From MPNP01 sp965221445 (GTDB lineage: Bacteria > Pseudomonadota > Alphaproteobacteria > Rhodobacterales > Rhodobacteraceae), in the NCBI GenBank assembly GCA_965221445.1, contig CBDCSF010000013.1, forward strand, positions 1,364,001 through 1,428,000: a stretch of 64,000 nt of DNA, written 5' to 3'. Of this stretch, positions 54,925 to 63,623 are shown piece after piece. Under the pieces are notes generated by a model. That model did no database searches and was not told where the DNA came from. It saw nothing but the letters and a program-made list of their open reading frames with translations. The position numbers and the translations under genes are program-made. Position 1 is the first letter of the stretch. The number at the start of each line of letters is the position of its first letter.

Positions 54925-56505
54925 TTATTCGATTTCCATCAACCGGAAAGCAAAGCCCATGGTATCAAGACCAAAAGCATGTTCTGGATCAGTCAATGCC
55001 GGAACCTTGATATTGGGTCGGGCTACAAATACCGACTGTCGATCAAACCCGTATATTGAAGGAGCGATTGCAACCAACCTGTCGTTCAAGGCTGAATAAG
55101 CCTCTTCCCTAGCTTCATCAGAAGTTCCAGTTCGGCCCATATCCAAAAGATTGTCAACCTCGGCATCATTCAAATGCTCAGGAGACTGCCAAGACCCTGC
55201 TTTGGTTGAATGATACATACCATAAAGCAAGGTGTCAGGATCACCAGTTACAGCTGTTACAAAGATCTGGGATACATGGGGTGTATTAGCCGGATCGTTG
55301 ACAGAACTGGAGAACAAAGCCCAGGGGACCTTTGTAATGGTTGATTTTATACCGATTTCGGATAGGTTGGCCTGGAACAGCAATGCCAGTCTTTCTTCAA
55401 GAGGGACTTCTGCAATCCAGGTGATTTCGATTTCGAATTCGGCTGGATCATAGGAACAATCGGCAAGATTTTGCTTCGCAGCATCCAAATCCCTTTGACG
55501 TTCATTACCAACCGGATTTGAACCATACATACCTACAGGAATTGCACCTGTAGAACCTGTACCACTGGATACCTCATCGGTTATAGCAATCAATTTGAGT
55601 ACCGACTCGTAATCAAAAGCATTGGCCAGTGCCGAGCGACAATTTACATCATCAAGCGGAGCCTTCTGAGTGTTTAATTTGAAATAGAACGCTCCAGTAC
55701 CTCCCTCGGTCAAAAACTGATTACCTTCTCCAACCAAGGCACTCATTACTTCAGGTGGTAACCACTGGGAAGTAATGTCATGTTCTCCCTGAGCCATCAA
55801 GGTTCGGATCGTTGCCGGTTCAAGACCATATCGCAATCTGACAGTATCAGGTGCATTTTCTCCAACCCCTAGGAAATAGTTGGGATTTTTCTTCATGACC
55901 GTTTCTTCCTGTGGGTTATGGGATTCCACCAGGTAAGCTCCTGTGCTGGCCGCATTGGAAGACAGGAAGGCTTGTCCCCAATCACCCATCTCGCCCTCTC
56001 CTTCACCAAGATTATCCATGACAAGTTGCTTGTCGACAATGGGAAGTCTTACCAGTGACGAAATGAAGGGAGCATACGGTTCAGTCAAATTAAACTTGAC
56101 ACTGTTGCCATCAACGACTTCAACAGAATCCACACTGACAAACAGGAAAGAAAGACCTTGTCCTATTGCCTGCATACGATCAAAAGAGAAAACCACGTCC
56201 TCAGCTGTCAGTGTGTTGCCACTTTGAAACTTAACATCATCTCTGATTTTGAATGTGTAACTTGTTCCTTCACCCTCCCAGCTTTCAGCGAGGTGTGGGA
56301 CATGTCCCGGTCCACCCTGACGAGGTATGACAAGTGTGTCATATACATTAAACATCAGGATTGTATCAGCATAATCGGAAGCTTTGGCAGGATCCAATTC
56401 TCCTACTGCAACTTCATCCAGCCGCAAGACCTTTTCGGCATGAGCAGTAAAACCGGTAAAAACTACCAAGGTAACCACAAAAAGCAATTTACCTAATCTT
56501 TGCAT
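54925..56505 (-). CDS. ABC transporter periplasmic substrate-binding protein (family 5)
   Basis: 526 residues with a signal peptide ending at TAHA. SBP family 5 (peptides, opines, other small solutes): SWEGEGTSYTFKIRDDVKFQSG, NTLTAEDVVFSFDR, and a C-terminal lobe with ARPNIKVPAL. It captures the pathway substrate. ATG with GGAAAGAAG before it. First structural gene after the regulator, preceding the permeases. Confidence 0.93.
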   Translation of the reverse strand: MQRLGKLLFVVTLVVFTGFTAHAEKVLRLDEVAVGELDPAKASDYADTILMFNVYDTLVIPRQGGPGHVPHLAESWEGEGTSYTFKIRDDVKFQSGNTLTAEDVVFSFDRMQAIGQGLSFLFVSVDSVEVVDGNSVKFNLTEPYAPFISSLVRLPIVDKQLVMDNLGEGEGEMGDWGQAFLSSNAASTGAYLVESHNPQEETVMKKNPNYFLGVGENAPDTVRLRYGLEPATIRTLMAQGEHDITSQWLPPEVMSALVGEGNQFLTEGGTGAFYFKLNTQKAPLDDVNCRSALANAFDYESVLKLIAITDEVSSGTGSTGAIPVGMYGSNPVGNERQRDLDAAKQNLADCSYDPAEFEIEITWIAEVPLEERLALLFQANLSEIGIKSTITKVPWALFSSSVNDPANTPHVSQIFVTAVTGDPDTLLYGMYHSTKAGSWQSPEHLNDAEVDNLLDMGRTGTSDEAREEAYSALNDRLVAIAPSIYGFDRQSVFVARPNIKVPALTDPEHAFGLDTMGFAFRLMEIE

Positions 56506-56540
56506 CTTCTTTCCTTTCCTATTTTGATAGGGTGGAATGA

Positions 56541-57194
56541 TTAGTCACCATTCCTCCCAGATTTTCCTTTTGAGCCAGCGTTTGGCCCGAAATGGTTATG
56601 TTCGGTATCACCGAAGATGTCCATGGTACAAATCGACAGAATTTTCGCTGTTTCCAATGTATGGTTCCAGGATGAGTGGAGTTCATTGGAATTGAAATGA
56701 ATAGAATCTCCAGAACCAAGGACAGTCCTTTCGCCACCGATTTCACAGGTAATTGATCCTTGCAGGACGAAGAATAGTTCCTCACCTTCATGCCTCATGG
56801 GTGGAATTTTGTGACCAGGCTCTTTTTTCATTATTACACCGCTGAGTAGATGGCCTGGAAATTTGGACGTCAGCCTCTCATAAATGAGGGAACCTTCATT
56901 TAATGTATAGGCTTCCCTTTTGTTTGATCTTGTCAGAGAGGAATCACCGCCTGGAACGACAAGGAAATCAGCGATTTCAGATTTCAGGACTCTTGCTATG
57001 GCAGCCAATGACGATAATGAAGGAGCCGTAAGGTCCCTCTCCAGTTGTGAAATAAATCCAACGGATAAATTGGCTCCATCAGCGATTTCCTGAAGGGTCA
57101 AGCCCAGTTCCCTTCTTCTGTTTCTAATTTTAGTTCCTATTGGCTCCAAATTAGAATCTTGATCGGTTTGTGCTGAAACTGAGCTCACTTGCAT
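56541..57194 (-). CDS. XRE-cupin transcriptional regulator
   Basis: 217 residues: N-terminal XRE helix-turn-helix (ELGLTLQEIADGANLSVGFISQLERDLTAPSLSSLAAIARVLK, residues about 33-75), C-terminal cupin (MRHEGEELFFVLQGSITCEIGG). This class senses small ligands and controls adjacent amino-acid or peptide catabolism. It is the first gene of the minus-strand operon, 36 bp upstream of the binding protein, with a perfect dyad in front of it, so it likely autoregulates and controls the pathway. Confidence 0.9.
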   Translation of the reverse strand: MQVSSVSAQTDQDSNLEPIGTKIRNRRRELGLTLQEIADGANLSVGFISQLERDLTAPSLSSLAAIARVLKSEIADFLVVPGGDSSLTRSNKREAYTLNEGSLIYERLTSKFPGHLLSGVIMKKEPGHKIPPMRHEGEELFFVLQGSITCEIGGERTVLGSGDSIHFNSNELHSSWNHTLETAKILSICTMDIFGDTEHNHFGPNAGSKGKSGRNGD

Positions 57195-57200
57195 GTCCCT

Positions 57201-57237
57201 TTTTTAGTATTACTAAAATTTATACTAATACTAAAAA
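57201..57237. promoter_or_regulatory. Probable operator of the XRE-cupin regulator
   Basis: TTTTTAGTATTA at 57201-57212 is the perfect reverse complement of TAATACTAAAAA at 57226-57237 with a 13-bp spacer. Within the left half TTAGTAtTACTAA (57204-57216) is itself a palindrome. It lies 7-43 bp upstream of the regulator ATG, the expected place for autoregulation. Confidence 0.7.
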
Positions 57238-57650
57238 TCAAAGTCAACAGGAATTTTAGGTAGAACCAAATTATTTGTGGAAGCGAAACGAGTACCTTCA
57301 GTCATAAACCCAGCTATTACTGCTGTGATTGGTGAGCAGTTACTTAGTTTATACCCAGACAAATCGGGCAAGATTCAGGTGGTTTCTGAATAATTATTTT
57401 GAAATAATTAGACCAGCCAGACTTCACTTCTAAAGATATTGTCATTCGCTTCTAAAATTATCATCCTAATCTTATCATCTGCATCACTTATTTTCCTGAG
57501 TAATTCAGGATCATATATTATTCAGCACTCCTTCAATGTCGTACCAACCCTGACTGGGTGGCTCACTTACTGAACTTGGGACAAAATCGTGAAAATGAAT
57601 CGAAATCACCATAATCGGCCAAAAGCCGGATTTATCTCTTCGTATAATTC
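57238..57650. other. Gap upstream of the regulator
   Basis: No complete gene. A plus-strand frame of about 40 codons ending at about 57392 (containing VPSVINPAITAVIGEQLLSL) looks protein-like and could be the 3' scrap of an unrecognised gene, but it has no start and no family match by eye. Confidence 0.4.
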
Positions 57651-57700
57651 GATTTAACGCACCTATTCAAGCTTTGAGGTATCCGAGAGCACCTCTGAAA
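57651..57700. repeat. About 50-bp direct repeat, copy 1
   Basis: Starts gatttaacgcacctattcaa and matches 58180-58227 with a few substitutions and a 2-bp gap. The pair flanks the small coiled-coil/membrane ORF. Confidence 0.75.
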
Positions 57701-57912
57701 ACAGTGATTTTTTATTTTCAATGACTGCAGAAGGAGGGAGGCACTTCTCTGGAATATCTGTCAGCAAACATTGAGGCCGAAAAAAGAAAGAGACGGCAAA
57801 ATAATGATTTAATTTGCCATGTAATGAAATCCATATTATCCTGTTATGACTTAAGAGCCTGACAATCGAGAACTTGAAAATCGAATAGAACTTCTGAAGA
57901 AATATAAAGATC

Positions 57913-58125
57913 TTGGAAGCCAATATTGATGGTACATTGAAAACCATGCGGGCAGATATTGATGGTACCCTGAAGGACATGCGCACGGACATCGAACGAA
58001 ACAATGTTGCTATTGAACGGAACAATACTGAAGCGGCCAAGCGGGCAACAAGATTGATTCTGGTCATTCTGGGAGCTGTCGGTGTTGGTGTTGGTGTCGC
58101 AATTCTGAGTTTTGTTCTGAATTGA
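57913..58125 (+). CDS. Small coiled-coil plus membrane-anchor protein (DUF1640-like tail)
   Basis: 70 residues: two tandem copies of an 11-residue repeat (NIDGTLKTMRA, DIDGTLKDMRT), then DIERNNVAIERNN, a basic stop (AAKRATR) and a C-terminal hydrophobic helix (LILVILGAVGVGVGVAIL). This resembles the C-terminal part of coiled-coil membrane proteins such as DUF1640/CCDC90-like. Upstream sequence in another frame looks like more coiled coil (NRELENRIELLKKYKD), so the gene may be a 5'-damaged remnant. No clear ribosome-binding site. Confidence 0.45.
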   Translation: MEANIDGTLKTMRADIDGTLKDMRTDIERNNVAIERNNTEAAKRATRLILVILGAVGVGVGVAILSFVLN

Positions 58126-58179
58126 TCTGTTTTGCCCTGAAAACCACCAAAAGCCAGGTTCACCTCCCTGTTATTTTTG

Positions 58180-58227
58180 ATTTAACGCACCTATTCAGGC
58201 TTTGAGGTATCAGAACACCTCCGAAAT
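58180..58227. repeat. About 50-bp direct repeat, copy 2
   Basis: Partner of 57651-57700; ends 44 bp before the transposon-end fragment at 58272. Confidence 0.75.
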
Positions 58228-58271
58228 CCACCCCTTTTTGGAATTCAGGGACTAGGACTGGGTCTACCCGG

Positions 58272-58620
58272 TGTTGTTTTTCACAATAATCCAATACCAA
58301 TTTTTTCACGCTTTTTCGGCCTGGCTGCGACGTTTTCTTTTTCCCAGTCGTTTTTGGTGCAGCAGATTGACTTGATGTCCTTCCTTCGCCCGTCCTAACA
58401 CTCCACCCTATTGGTGCGATGGAGGTGGGACACGTTCCACCAGCAAGTGGTGTCACAACACCCAGGCAGGACCATGCCGAAGCACATGCTTGATGGTGGA
58501 CCACTTGTCGGCAGGGACGGTTTGTCCCCACCATTCCGTGCCAGCCGGGATGATGGCGTTTTGGGGGTGTTACCAACCGTTTGTGTTGCGACGGTGCTGG
58601 AGGTGTTCTTTCCAGTTATG
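58272..58620 (-). mobile_element. Left-end fragment of a DUF6431/DDE/toprim-type transposon
   Basis: Begins with the same terminal sequence as the 7.65-kb transposon (TGTTGTTTTTCACAATAATCC) and follows its left arm for about 350 bp with scattered differences, including the last codons of the toprim gene (LQHRRNTNGW against LQHLRNTNCW; stop at 58570). The rest of that transposon is missing here, and IS66 sequence follows. Confidence 0.8.
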
Positions 58621-58852
58621 CCGATAAGAGACTGTGAAAGTATTTTAATGCCTAAGGCAGGAAGTCACTTTTAACTGTTATGTAACTATTCAGGTGTCCA
58701 ATATTTTCAATAACCTGAAGGATTGAATTGTTCCTGTTGACAATCTCAAAGTCAAGCCCATTTGTTGTCCATGACAAGACGGCAAAGTCCGCAAGTCCAA
58801 CAAATGCCCTTGAGGCAAACAATACGACAGCAGTGGTTTTTGATACAGACAG

Positions 58853-59506
58853 ATGAAGTTACGGTTCCCTTTTTTCCATACGACTGATGTGCAGGCTTTG
58901 GTTGAAGCACTTGCTGTCAGGGATGCAAGGATACGGGAATTGGAGGACACCGTAGCGAGGCAGGCGGAGTTGATATCCGAACTGGAACGCCGTCTTGGAC
59001 TGAACAGCACCAACAGCAGCAAGCCTCCGTCAAGTGACGGTCTGGGGAAGCCCCTGGCACCGAAACGCACTAATGTGAAGGGACGCAAGCCCGGTGGACA
59101 GAAGGGTCACAAGGGGACAACGCTGCTCCTTTTGGAGAAGCCCGACCATGTCGAGGACCATTTCTCCCCTGAGTGTGCCCATTGCGGCCACACTCCGGAC
59201 GAAGGGATGTCGGTCAGGTTCGAGACACGCTAGGTACATGACATACCGGAACCGTTGTCATTGATTGTTGTAGACCATCTTGCCCATGTCTGCATCTGCC
59301 CGCAATGCAACGGGGAAACCAAGGCCTCCTTTCCAGAGGGTATCGGGTTTCCTGTGCAGTATGGTCCCCATCTGACGGGATTGGTTCTTTACCTCAATAC
59401 AAATCAACTCCTTCCGGTGAAGCGTTTGGTCGAGACCTTCAGGGACCTTTTCGGCGTGACGTTGTCTACAGGAATGGTTGCGAACATGGTTTCCCGGCGG
59501 GCCAGT
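58853..59506 (+). pseudogene. IS66-family transposase, N-terminal part
   Basis: Reads the IS66 TnpC N-terminus: leucine-zipper region (RELEDTVARQAELISELERR), then LNSTNSSKPPSSDG and GRKPGGQKGHKG. An in-frame TAG at 59231-59233 interrupts it; the same frame continues (VHDIPEPLSLIVVDH, CPQCNGETKASFPEG). It is then cut at 59506 by IS1634 copy B. Originally over 500 codons; not functional now. Confidence 0.88.
59483..59506 (+). repeat. 24-bp target-site duplication, left copy
   Basis: aacatggtttcccggcgggc plus four more bases, identical to 61607-61630; abuts the IS1634 copy B end at 59507. Confidence 0.95.
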
Positions 59507-61606
59507 CCTGACTTTGACACTTTGAGTTCTTAAACTCCCTTCCCATGGGGATTCACCATTTGACGAAGGCACTACAAAGCCTCTTTTCAGGTCTTTTTCA
59601 ACGTCCTGTTCATGTTATCCCCTACCATGTGACACCACAGTCCTCATTTCCCCTCACTGACAAAATCGGCTTATCTTTCCTCCCTCTTCATCTGCCAACT
59701 GGACCCTTTTTCAACCGTAACTGACATCATGTGCCCCTAGTCATCCTCCACCAACTCATGGGTTGCGGTCGCCATCCTGACACCCATCGCCTTGTAGATG
59801 GTTTCGGCCTCCCGGGTGGTGGCCGAAGGCATGACATATCGCCGGCCGGTCTCGGTGTCCCGGATGAGCGAACATTGCTGATGGGTAAGAGCTTCACGGA
59901 TCACCTCGGGCGACATGGTCAAACGCCGGCCGGCCAGACGATGGCCCAAATGCCTGACCAGGCTGAAGGCCATGAAGGACAGGGCCAGATGAGCCTTGAT
60001 GCGCGCTTCACTCCAGTGATAAATAGGCCGAACCTTGAGATCGGTCTTGGTGATACGGAAACTTTCCTCAATCCGCCATAACTCACGATAGCGGGACAAC
60101 AGATCAGCTGCCCGGACGTTCCTGAGATTGGTGATCACTCCATGCAGCCCGTCCCAACGGGCGTCTTCCTGCACTTTGTCGTGATCAAGGACAGCCTTGG
60201 CCTGGCCCTGTATAGAGATGTACTTCCAGCGTCCTCCCCGTCCCATCATCGCCCGTGGATTGCTGGACGTCTTCAGTTTCTTCAAAAGCTTTTCGGTACT
60301 TCTCAAGCGGTCAGCTTCATCTTTCCTGGCACGGGCCGGACTGTAGGACACAACCAACCGGCGACCGTTGTGGCGAAAGACCCCAATTGAATACTCCGTA
60401 CCGGCGACGGAACGGTACCGACTGGTGTTCAGGATCTTGTCCTTCAGAGCACGGGGAAGATGACGCAGTTTGGCTCCCATGATATACTGATCACCTTCGT
60501 CTTCAATGGCCGTCAGATTGGCATCGGTCATCAGTCCGGCGTCAGCCACATGAACCGCTTTGATATCAGGATGACGGCTTGCCAGACTTTGTCGCATGGG
60601 AAGATAACTATAGCCTTCCCAAAAGGCTCCGGGAAACAGTTGATAGCCAATCGGCAGACCATCCCTGGTGGTCATCAGGGCCAACAGGATTTGAACCTCA
60701 TGTGATTGACCATCCTTGCTGAAGCCGAACTGACGCAACTCATCCTCGGCCACTGAGTCAAAGTAAAGGGTGGTACAATCAAAGTAAATGACATCAAACT
60801 CTCCGGCGAGGAGATCAAGGGAATGGGTGGACACCCTGTGCTGGAGTTTGTCAATGAAGGTGTCATTGAGACGGTCCATCATGCGGTAGACTTTATGGAG
60901 AGGCAGGTTGATGCCGAACTGTCGGGCTAGTCTCTGGACGCTGGCCCGTTTTGATTCCGGTTGGGCCAGGCGGGCCATGACGGTATGATAGAGGGTCTTG
61001 TTGGCGGCTTTCTGTCGGGATGGGGCCAACAGCCGGTCAAAGCCCATCTCTTTGTAGAGTTGGCCATAGATCTCATGGATACCGGTTGTCATGCGTTGTT
61101 CTTCCTTGAGGGCCAGGATATTGGCCCGTGTTCGTTCCGGTGGTGTATCGGTGGTTTGGTGTTTGGCCTTGAGGGCCATTTCGGCTTCTTCTTGTGGTGA
61201 CCACAGGGTGGGGTTTTTATGATGGAGCATTTTGGCCTTGGTATATTCGCCGAGTTTTCGCAACTGTGCGAGTTCCTCTTGATTGGAGGCCATGCCGATA
61301 TGCTGGATGATACGTTGTCGTGGTTGTCCCTGTTCATTGCGGAAGCTCTGGACGATTTGGACGGACGTTTTATTGGTTTTGGGGGATGTTTTGGTTCGGA
61401 TGAACATGGCCATGAGAGAGTCTCGTTAGTTATGGATGTTTATGTGTTGGATAAGATATAGGGGGTATTGTGCCGATTGCAACCCATAAATATTATGTAG
61501 GCACTACAAGAGGGTTGCAACAAATCCCATAAGACCAAAGGCCGGTATAATGGGCGTGTAGAGATAAGGGTAAAGGTTAAATCAGGGTAAAAGTGTCAAA
61601 GTCAGG
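59507..61606 (-). mobile_element. IS1634-family insertion sequence, copy B (intact)
   Basis: 2,100 bp from CCTGACTTTGACAC at 59507 to its inverse at 61606, flanked by a 24-bp direct duplication. It carries one uninterrupted transposase gene on the minus strand. Same length as copy A after reassembly, but a different duplication length (24 against 142 bp), as expected for IS1634-type elements. Confidence 0.95.
59737..61413 (-). CDS. IS1634-family transposase (intact)
   Basis: 558 residues. The N-terminal part (IRTKTSPKTNKTSVQIVQSF ... IIQHIG) is the IS1634 opening. The DDE domain of the IS4 superfamily has the aspartates in DVIYFDCTTLYFDS and HVADAGLMTDANL and the glutamate in RELWRIEESFR. 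It is the only complete transposase of this IS in the window and could in principle also mobilise the broken copy A in trans through the shared ends. Confidence 0.93.
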   Translation of the reverse strand: MAMFIRTKTSPKTNKTSVQIVQSFRNEQGQPRQRIIQHIGMASNQEELAQLRKLGEYTKAKMLHHKNPTLWSPQEEAEMALKAKHQTTDTPPERTRANILALKEEQRMTTGIHEIYGQLYKEMGFDRLLAPSRQKAANKTLYHTVMARLAQPESKRASVQRLARQFGINLPLHKVYRMMDRLNDTFIDKLQHRVSTHSLDLLAGEFDVIYFDCTTLYFDSVAEDELRQFGFSKDGQSHEVQILLALMTTRDGLPIGYQLFPGAFWEGYSYLPMRQSLASRHPDIKAVHVADAGLMTDANLTAIEDEGDQYIMGAKLRHLPRALKDKILNTSRYRSVAGTEYSIGVFRHNGRRLVVSYSPARARKDEADRLRSTEKLLKKLKTSSNPRAMMGRGGRWKYISIQGQAKAVLDHDKVQEDARWDGLHGVITNLRNVRAADLLSRYRELWRIEESFRITKTDLKVRPIYHWSEARIKAHLALSFMAFSLVRHLGHRLAGRRLTMSPEVIREALTHQQCSLIRDTETGRRYVMPSATTREAETIYKAMGVRMATATHELVEDD

Positions 61607-61630
61607 AACATGGTTTCCCGGCGGGCCAGT
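61607..61630 (+). repeat. 24-bp target-site duplication, right copy
   Basis: Identical to 59483-59506. The IS66 frame resumes through it. Confidence 0.95.
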
Positions 61631-62225
61631 GCCTACGGCGGAATGGTGGACAAGATCAGGACAGGTGTTGTTCATGCCCGGGTCAAGCACATGGACGAGA
61701 CCGGGCTGAGGATCGGTGGCCGGCTACAATGGCTGCATGTTGCGTGTACCAATCTTCTGACGTATCTATGGATTTGCAAGTACCGTGGCGACGTGATGCT
61801 TGAAGCCCGGGGGATTGTCGTCCATGATTGCTGGAAGTCCTACTTTGCGATGCCGAACGTTGACGGTCACGGCCTTTGCTGTGCCCATATCCTGAGGGAA
61901 TTGGAAGGCCTGTTTCAATTTGGCCGGGAGAAGTGGGCCAAGAAACTTGCCAGGCTTTTGAGCAGAACGGTTCACGCCTGCAACCTTGCCCGGGCAGTCA
62001 ATTATCTCCCGATACCATGAGGGAGATCACGGAAAGCTATGACCGGATTGTCGAAGAGGGTTTCCGGTACCACGAATCACTGTCGCCGTTGCCATCGAAT
62101 GGCAGGTGGGGAAGGACGAAGCGTCGCAAGGGATACAATCTACTGCTGCGCCTGAGGGGCCACCGTGATTCCGTTCTCCTGTTCACCCACAATCCGCAGG
62201 TTCCCGCCACGAACAACTGGAACGT
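61610..62225 (+). pseudogene. IS66-family transposase, central/C-terminal part
   Basis: Continues after IS1634 copy B with the IS66 catalytic region (HARVKHMDETGLRIGGRLQWLHVACT, VHDCWKSYFAMPNVDGHGLCCAHILREL). Near 61990-62010 the frame shifts from RAVNYLPIP to LSPDTMREITESYDRIVEEG. It then reads RTKRRKGYNLLLRLRGHRDSV to VPATNN and breaks off into transposon-end sequence, so the final catalytic glutamate region is missing. Confidence 0.88.
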
Positions 62226-62384
62226 ATCCCACCTCCATCGCATCAATATGGTGGAGTGTCTGGACAGGCGAAGGAAGGACATCAAGCCAATCTGCTAAAC
62301 CAAAAACTACCGGGAAAGGGAATATATCTCACTACTGCCGAAATAATGTGAAAAATTGGAATTGAATTATTGTGAAAAACAACA
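62226..62384 (+). mobile_element. Second, inverted left-end fragment of the DDE/toprim transposon type
   Basis: Read in reverse it starts TGTTGTTTTTCACAATAATTC, then has the TTTTTCACATTATTTC repeat, the CTTTCCCGGTAGTTTTTGG block and the region with ATATTGATGCGATGGAGGTGG, matching 33335-33540. It faces the fragment at 58272, so the IS66 remnant is enclosed by two inverted copies of one transposon end. No target duplication is evident outside. Confidence 0.8.
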
Positions 62385-62533
62385 GTTGACCAGCACTTAC
62401 TTGATTCACCAAAACCGGACTTGCCACCATTGCCCTAGAAACAATGTCCCGGAAGTACAATTGCATTGACCGTTGTTTTTGCCTAAAATGGAACTGTAAT
62501 AATGGGGTGCTGAATAATCACAATATTTGACGT

Positions 62534-62560
62534 AAAAAAGGGCGGGGAAACCCGCCCTTT
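62534..62560 (-). terminator. Rho-independent terminator of the porin gene
   Basis: aaagggcggg (62537-62546) pairs with cccgcccttt (62551-62560) around a gaaa loop. On the minus strand the stem runs into six T (complement of 62534-62539). It lies 23 bp after the porin stop. Confidence 0.9.
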
Positions 62561-62582
62561 GTATTCATTGTTCTTCCATGAA

Positions 62583-63623
62583 CTAGAAGGAAAAGGAAAT
62601 TGCTGCTTCAAGCGTGGTTGTATCCACTGTACCGAGAGTTGCGTCATCCCCACTTTCAGCAGAGGTTAGGGTTTCGGTATCCTTTTTGTCGATACCAGCT
62701 TCAAGTGTTGCACCGCCACCAAGATCATAGGAGAAATCAACCTCTATCCACTTGGTTTTTGTGGTTCCATTGTTACCTTCTCCAGATGCTCCCATCTGGT
62801 CAAGTTTTAACGTTGAATAACCTACCGAGAAGGTTGCACCCTCGCCTGCAGACATCGAGGCCTTCACACCCAATCCTGAATTCTCTTTTGAACCTGTTTG
62901 TGCTGCAGTAGTAACACTACCGTCATCACCAAGTACTGCTGGAACAATAATTGCATCAGTAAACTCAGACTTTGACCAGTAGAGAGATGTGCTTACACCT
63001 GAAAGGTCGGTTCCAATACTAACAGCAAGACCATCTTCGGAATCCATACCAACTCCAACACTGATCGTATTGATCGAGTGGCTGACACCGGCTGACCAGT
63101 CACCATCGGCTGCACCACCTTCCTGTGGGTCAGCCATTGTAATCCTGTAGGAAGTTCCTCCAAAAGAACCTTCAAGGCCAATTGTGGCATCACCTCCACC
63201 ACCGAAGTGATTATCGGCAACACCAAATCCACCAGCAAGGTCAATACCCTGATCATTACCACCTAATTTCAGTTTCCATGAACCATCGGCTGCGCCAATA
63301 TAAACATTGGAACCACCAACTTCATTGGCATCATCATCAATACCTTGTTCATCCTCAATGGAGATACCAGCACCAAAGACAAGCCCTCCATCAGTGGTAC
63401 CAGATGAACTGAAATTCACCTGATATTTCCTGATCAGATGTGTGCTTTCGGCCTCTGGGTCACCATCATCATCTACATTCTTAAACCCAAGTTTAGCTAC
63501 TCCACTTAAAGTGACTGCCGGGGCTTCCATCATCATTTCTTCATCCATTGCATCTTCTTCCATAGCGTACGAAACACTACCGGCTAGAGCAAGGGCAGAT
63601 GTGAATACGATAAATTTCTTCAT
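62583..63623 (-). CDS. Outer-membrane porin
   Basis: 346 residues with a signal peptide cleaved near SVSYA. A low-cysteine, Gly/Asp/Ser-rich, beta-barrel pattern follows (SGVAKLGFKNVDDDGD, WKLKLGGNDQGIDLAGG, SYRITMADPQEG) and the chain ends in AAISFSF with the terminal Phe needed for outer-membrane insertion. It resembles alphaproteobacterial 16-stranded general porins; solute specificity unknown. An unusual acidic Met-rich stretch (EEDAMDEEMMMEAP) directly follows the signal peptide. Monocistronic, with its own terminator. Confidence 0.88.
   Translation of the reverse strand: MKKFIVFTSALALAGSVSYAMEEDAMDEEMMMEAPAVTLSGVAKLGFKNVDDDGDPEAESTHLIRKYQVNFSSSGTTDGGLVFGAGISIEDEQGIDDDANEVGGSNVYIGAADGSWKLKLGGNDQGIDLAGGFGVADNHFGGGGDATIGLEGSFGGTSYRITMADPQEGGAADGDWSAGVSHSINTISVGVGMDSEDGLAVSIGTDLSGVSTSLYWSKSEFTDAIIVPAVLGDDGSVTTAAQTGSKENSGLGVKASMSAGEGATFSVGYSTLKLDQMGASGEGNNGTTKTKWIEVDFSYDLGGGATLEAGIDKKDTETLTSAESGDDATLGTVDTTTLEAAISFSF

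Noticed and set aside
57663..58163. 166-codon minus-strand frame
   Set aside because: Antisense to the small coiled-coil ORF and dominated by repetitive RMSVRM-type shadow sequence; no support.
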